Below the pieces are notes generated by a model, which saw only the letters and a program-made list of their open reading frames with translations, was not told where the DNA came from and made no database searches. Below are positions 12,601 to 18,600 of a stretch of 53,001 nt of DNA, piece after piece (the first letter of the stretch is position 1; the number at the start of each line of letters is the position of its first letter). Both the position numbers and the translations under genes were made by a program. Source of the DNA: Bacteroidales bacterium. GTDB lineage: Bacteria > Bacteroidota > Bacteroidia > Bacteroidales > P3. The DNA is taken from the NCBI GenBank assembly GCA_017962615.1, contig JAGCUZ010000001.1:1-53001 (forward strand). Reading direction: 5' to 3'.

Positions 12601-15600
12601 GCTCAACGACGCACGACTCATATAGAAGGAGAGTTCGAGGCGGTTGACGCTGTCAACAAACTCGGGCAGCACGGCATAGCCGAAGGTGCCGTCAGTGGTG
12701 TTGCTCTGGAACATGAGGCTGCGCGAACCACGGTAGGCCGTCGTTGCCGCGTGGGGATAGCCTTCGGTGGTGAAGACAGTGCCGTCGAAGTACTGCTTGT
12801 ACCAGCACTGGTTGATGGGCGACGACCATGCGGTGTTGTAGCCCTCGAAGCCCTCGGTATAGGGCAGCGCTGAGTGGACTATGGGAGCGCAGGAAGTGGT
12901 GAAGGTTATATGCGTGAAGTAGCTGGTGTCGGATGCCGAGCAAGTGGAGCGCACATAGAGGTCGTAGGTGGTGGAGGGCTGGAGGCCGGTAACCGAGACA
13001 GCGGGCGAGTTCACGTTAAGCGTTATACCCTGGCCGCGTGTGAAGCCTGCACGGCCATACTCGACACGCCATGTGGTGGCCGAGCCGCGATCCCATGCGA
13101 AGGAGGCGCGGTTGCTCTGCAGGTCGGTGACAGCGATATTGACCGGGCGGCGGCAGGTAGGTATAGGACGTACCACTATGTTGTCGACATAGGCTGCATT
13201 GGCTGCACCCTCGTACATCATGATGGCAATCTGGTTGCCCGAGGCGTAGTAGGCCGAGAAGTCGACGGTGTATTCCTCGAAGGCGGTACCCTCGCCCGAG
13301 GGGGTGAGAGCCTGATAGGGATGGAAGGTGGAACGCTGCGATGCCACATCCATGACGCCTACCACTATGGTTCCGCTCATGCCCACCGCAGCGCGACGCA
13401 GGCGCAGCGACATCTCGAGCGAGGTGATGGCGTCGGTGAAGCGAGGCAGTACGACATAGCACCAGTGCTGCGTGTCGGCCTCGAAGGCCAGCGACTGCGA
13501 GCCGGCGTAGGCTGCGGCAGCCGTGGCGTAGGGGTAACGGCCTGCGGCATAGTTGCTGTAGCGCTGCCAGCAGGGGTTGATGCCTGCGGCGGTGCCTGTA
13601 GCGTAACCCTCGAAGTCCTCGTAGTAGGGCAAGGCAGCGTGGGCTATGGCGGGGCACTGAGTGCTGAAGCTCACGAGCAGCGAGGGGCTGGTGTCGCGTG
13701 TGCCGCAGAGCGCCGACACGTATGCGTCGTAGAACGACCCTGCCGTGAGGCCTGTGATAGTATAAGCGGTGTCGTTGGATGCCACTGCCGTGGTGCCGCG
13801 ACCGGGCAGGAAGCCTTGCGGGCCGTACTCGACGAGCCAGCGGGTGACGGTGCTGCCCGCCGCAGGTGTCCAGTGCACGGTGGCCGACGTCTCCTGCGCT
13901 TCGGCATAGAGAGCATCGGGAGCCTGGCACGATGTGGCAGGCTCGACGACGATGTCATCGATGAAGACATTGGCGCCCGACGTGGCGGGACGGTAGAGCA
14001 GCATGATGTAGCCGGTGCCAGTGCCGGTGTAGGAGGCGAACGAGACGCTCTTCTGCTGCCATGCGTCGACCTCGGTGCAGGCTATTGTAGCCACCGAGGT
14101 GAAGCTCGACAGGTCTTGCGCGTTGCCGTTGCGCGAGGTGGTGACACCCACCTGGATGGTACCCTCGGCAATGTCGTTGGTGCGCATCTTGAAGTTCAGG
14201 CGCAGTGCCGACACGGCATCCTCGAACTCAGGCATGATGGCGTAGGCATAATAGGTATTATCGCCCGCGTAGAAGAGCAGGCTGTTGGGAGCCGTGTAGG
14301 CCATGTTGTTGACCGGGTAGGGATAGTTGCGGCTGTTGAACATGCCGCTGTAGTAGGCCTTGGTCCAGCAGGGGCTGATGGATGCACCCGAGCCGAGCGC
14401 GGTGGAGTAGCTGTCGAAGTTCTCCACATAGGGCAGGTCGCTGTGACGTATGGCACCGCAGCCCGTGGTGAAGGCATATACAGGACTGGCCACGCTGGTG
14501 TCGGAAGCCGAGCAGCGGGTGTATACATACACGTCATAAGAGGTCTGCGGCGCGAGGCCGTTGACGGTGATGGTAGTCGTGGTCGTGGTAAGACGCATAC
14601 CGTAGCCGGGCATGAAGCCGCTGCGACCCACCTCGACTATCCAGCCGAGGGGCGACGCGACGTTGTCGCTCCAGGTGATGGTGGCGCTGTTGCCGGTGAC
14701 GGTGGTGGCGTATACGTTATAGGGACGCATACACGACGAGGCGCGGCTGACCACTATGTCGTCAACATAGGTCACACAGTTGCTGATGTTGTCGGAGGCA
14801 AAGGCTATGTAACGGCCGGTGCCGGTATAGGAGGCCAGGCTCACGTCGTGCAGCTCCCAAGTGGCGGCGTTAACGGCGTAGATGGTGGCGACCTCCTGGA
14901 AAGTGGAGAAGTCGGAGGGGTTGGTCATGACACCCACACGCAGGTAGCCGTAGCGTGCCGACGTGGTAGCCTTGTAGAGACGCATGGAGACCATGAGGTC
15001 GGCAATGTTGCCGCTGTAGCGCGGCATGGCGGCATAGCTGTAGTTGCTCGACGAGCCCGAGAAGAGGAGTGCGTTGGTGCTGTCGTTGCCACGTGCCACC
15101 TGGGCCGGATAGGGATATATGGTAGTAGTGGAGGTGTAGTTGGTACCCTTGGTCCAGCAGGGGCTGATGGAGGCGGTACCGCCATAGGCGTAGCTGTCGA
15201 AGTTCTCGGTGTAGGGCAGGTCGGCAGGCGTCAGGCTGCTGCACTCGGTGGTGAAGCTCACAAGAGCCGTGTTGCTGCTGTCGTCGGCGGCGCAGTGCGC
15301 ACGGAGGTATACGTCATACTGGGTGTTGGGGCTGAAGGTGGTGATGCGGGCGGGCAGCGAGGTGAAGTACACCCTGGTGCCGGTGCCACGTGTGAAGCCT
15401 GCAGGACCATACTCGAGCGACCAGCGCGACGCGCCAGCACGGTCGATGAAGGTGAAGGTGGCGGCGGTGTCGGTAACGTTGCTCACCGAGAAGTTGAGCG
15501 GCGTGGGACAGGTGGCCGTCGGCGTGACGTTGATGTCGTCGATGCGTATGTAGTTGTTGCCCGAAGTACTATAGGCAGCAAAGGCTATGTAGTGGTTGGT

Positions 15601-18600
15601 GTCGGTGGTTGTAGAGAAGTCGAGGTCGAAGTTGGTCCAGGTGCCAGTGTTCTCCACATGGAAGGTCTGCACCGAGCGGAAGGTGGAGAAGTCGTCGGGG
15701 TCGGACATCAGACCCACCGTGATATAGCCGTTGGTGGTCTCGTTGGCGGCACGGTAGGCCTTGAAGGATACCTGCATCATGTTGCCGGCAATGCCGAACT
15801 CTGGAAGCACGGCATAGCTGTAGCGGTTGATACCGTTGCAGAAGAACATGAGCGACTTGTTGCCCGAGTTGGCGTAGTCGTTGGTAGGATACGGATACCA
15901 TGTGTTGCGCACACGTCCGTTGTCCACATAGTGCTTCACCCAGCAAGGACCTAACGACGAGGCGGTGTCGGCCTCATAACTCTCGAAGTTCTCCACAAAC
16001 GGCAGGGTGAGGATAGGACGACACAGCGTGTTGATGCGCGCTATCACCGACATGGTGTTGTTCACCGAGCACGACGGCGTGACACGTATGTCGTAGGTGC
16101 TGCTGCTGTCGAGGCCCGTAACGGTGTAGATGCGTGTGGTGATGCCGCTGACGGCGGTGGTCCAGTTGGTCTCGCCACGCTTGCGGTAGTCTATGTTCCA
16201 CGAGGTCTCAGTGTTGCCGCCACCCCAGATAAGGTCGGCAGTATGAGCCGTCACATTGGGTATGTAGAGGTTGGGAGCAAGGCAGCCCGGGTTGGTGCAG
16301 TTGAAGGTGAACTGGATGTTGTTGCGCAGGTTGTGGCGGTAGAGGGTTCCCGAAGGCTGACCGTTGTAGGCCGTACCGTTGTTATAATAGGAGAGAGCCA
16401 TGCCTGTCGCCGTGTGGCAACGCCAGTAGGAGCCCGACGAAGCACTGGCGTTGGAATTGTCGCAAACTGCTATAACCAAGCTCTCGCTGCCGTTGTAGGC
16501 AAAGGGAGTGTTGAGCAGATAGGTGTTCCAACCCGTGCTAGGAGCGGTGAGCGGGCCGGTGTATACCACCTGCATGTCGCTTACCGGCATGAAGCGGTTG
16601 AGCACGGTGTCGGTGGTGTGACCCATATAGATGGTGCAGTTGGTCTTGTAGGTCTGCACGGTGGTGCTGTAGAACGACATGTCGGTTATGTAGCCTACAC
16701 CGCCAACCTCTTCGGGACGGTACAGCTGCTCGGTGAACGAGTAGGCGGCGGTGTTGTTGACCGGCAGATACTGCGTGGTGGTGGTAGTAGGGGCCAGCTC
16801 GGTGCTGCAGAGGTCGCCCTGCGTGCGGAAGTTATAGGTAGCCCAGGCGCCGTTGTCGCTGCTGCTGCAGTTGGCACGCAGGCGCACGGTGTAGCCGTAG
16901 TTGGGGTTGAGGTTGGAGAAGGCGAAGTAGGGGTTGGCCGAGTAGAAGGTGTCGCGGTAGCCCAGCGAGTCGTTAATTATCAACTCATACTGCGCGGGGT
17001 GTCCCTCTATAATCTCGGGCTGATCTTCCCATGCGATGATAGCGTTGTGGTAGGAGCGCGACACCATCTGTATGTTGACTATACCCGGACAGGTGGGCTT
17101 GGGTGCCACGCTGAGGTTGTCGATATAGAACAGGCGGTTGCCTGTCTCGGGAATGCGGCGGTCGCTAAGGAACACCACATAGCGGTTGAGTGGGTTGTGC
17201 CCGTGGACGAACACCGTCTTGTGCTGCCACGTGGTGGTGACATCATTGATGACCTTGACGGTGTCGAAGTTGGAGATATTGAACGGGTCGGCGGTGAGGC
17301 CCACAAGTATCGGAGCCGTCGTAGCCTGGTTCACCTTGTAATGGAAATCAATCATCAGGCGGTTGACGTCGATGTTGAAGAGCGGCAAGGTGAAGTAGGA
17401 ATAAGCGTAGGCGGTGTTGTTGTTATTGGTGGAGCCGAGGGCGTAGCACTGGGGCACCGAGTAGCCGCCCGTGGCGACTATCTGCGGATAGTAGGCGTTG
17501 GCGTCGTAGGTGAACGAGCCTGCCGTCGGGTTGAAGTAGCCGCGGTGCCAGCAGGGTATGGTGGTGCTGAAGCCAGCGGTATAGGTGTCGAAGTTCTCCA
17601 CGAAAGGCATCGCCGTGCTGTCGATGGCCACGCAGGCGGTGGTGAAGGAGTAGAAGCGGTAGGCGCTGGTGTCGGTGGCACTGCAGAGCGAAGCCACATA
17701 GACGTCGTAGCTGACGCCACCCGACAGACCGGTGATGCGATAGGCGGTGTCGTTGACTATCTGGCGCGTACCCGAGCCGCGGTTGAAGCCCGCCGGACCG
17801 TATTCCACCACCCAGCGGGTGGCGCTGCCAAGCTCGCTCCATGTCACGTCGGCATAGGTGTCGCCCACCGACACGAAGAGCGAGTCGGGCATCGGGCAGT
17901 TGGGGTTCTCGACGCGGATGTCGTCGATATATGTATAGTACAGCGTGCTGCCGTTCTCCTGAAGAGCGTCGGCGCAGGCTATGGCTATGCAGCCGTGGGG
18001 GCCGTTGTAGCGGTTGAGCATAATGGTGTACTCGCGGGCGTTCTCGGTGTGGTCGGTAATGTCGGCCACGCGCACAAAAGTGCTGTAATCTTCGGGGTCG
18101 GACATAACACCCACGTAGATATGCGCACTGTTGTACTGCATATTCGACTGGTTCTGCTGCGTGTGGCGTTTGGCCTTGAACGATACAAGCAGCTGCTGCA
18201 GCGGCGACTCAATCTCGGGCAGCGTGACGAAGTTGTAATAGTTGTGGGTGTTGAGGAATGTGAGTCCCTTGCCGCCTGACATTGCCGAACGCTGCTCGAC
18301 ACGCGGATATGTACTGGTGTGGTTGGTACCGGCATGCCAGCACGGAGCCGGACGGGTGTTGACGGTATAGTTCTCGAAGCCGTCGGTGATGATAGGCACG
18401 TTATATACATGCTGCAGCGGACGGCAGCCCGTACGGAAGTTGATGGTCACAGCTTCACTGCTGTCGCCGTAGCCGCAGATGGCGCGCACCGTGACGGTGT
18501 AGGTGGTGTCGGGCGTCAGGTTGGTGAGGTAGGCCACAGGTGCCGACACACTCATGGAGCGGCCCATGCCGGGCTGGTACCCCTGTATGCCGTACTCCAC

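Noticed and set aside
12874-15954. A 1,026-codon plus-strand frame opposite the jelly-roll array
   Set aside because: It is antisense to well-supported modules and repeats in step with them. No independent coding evidence.
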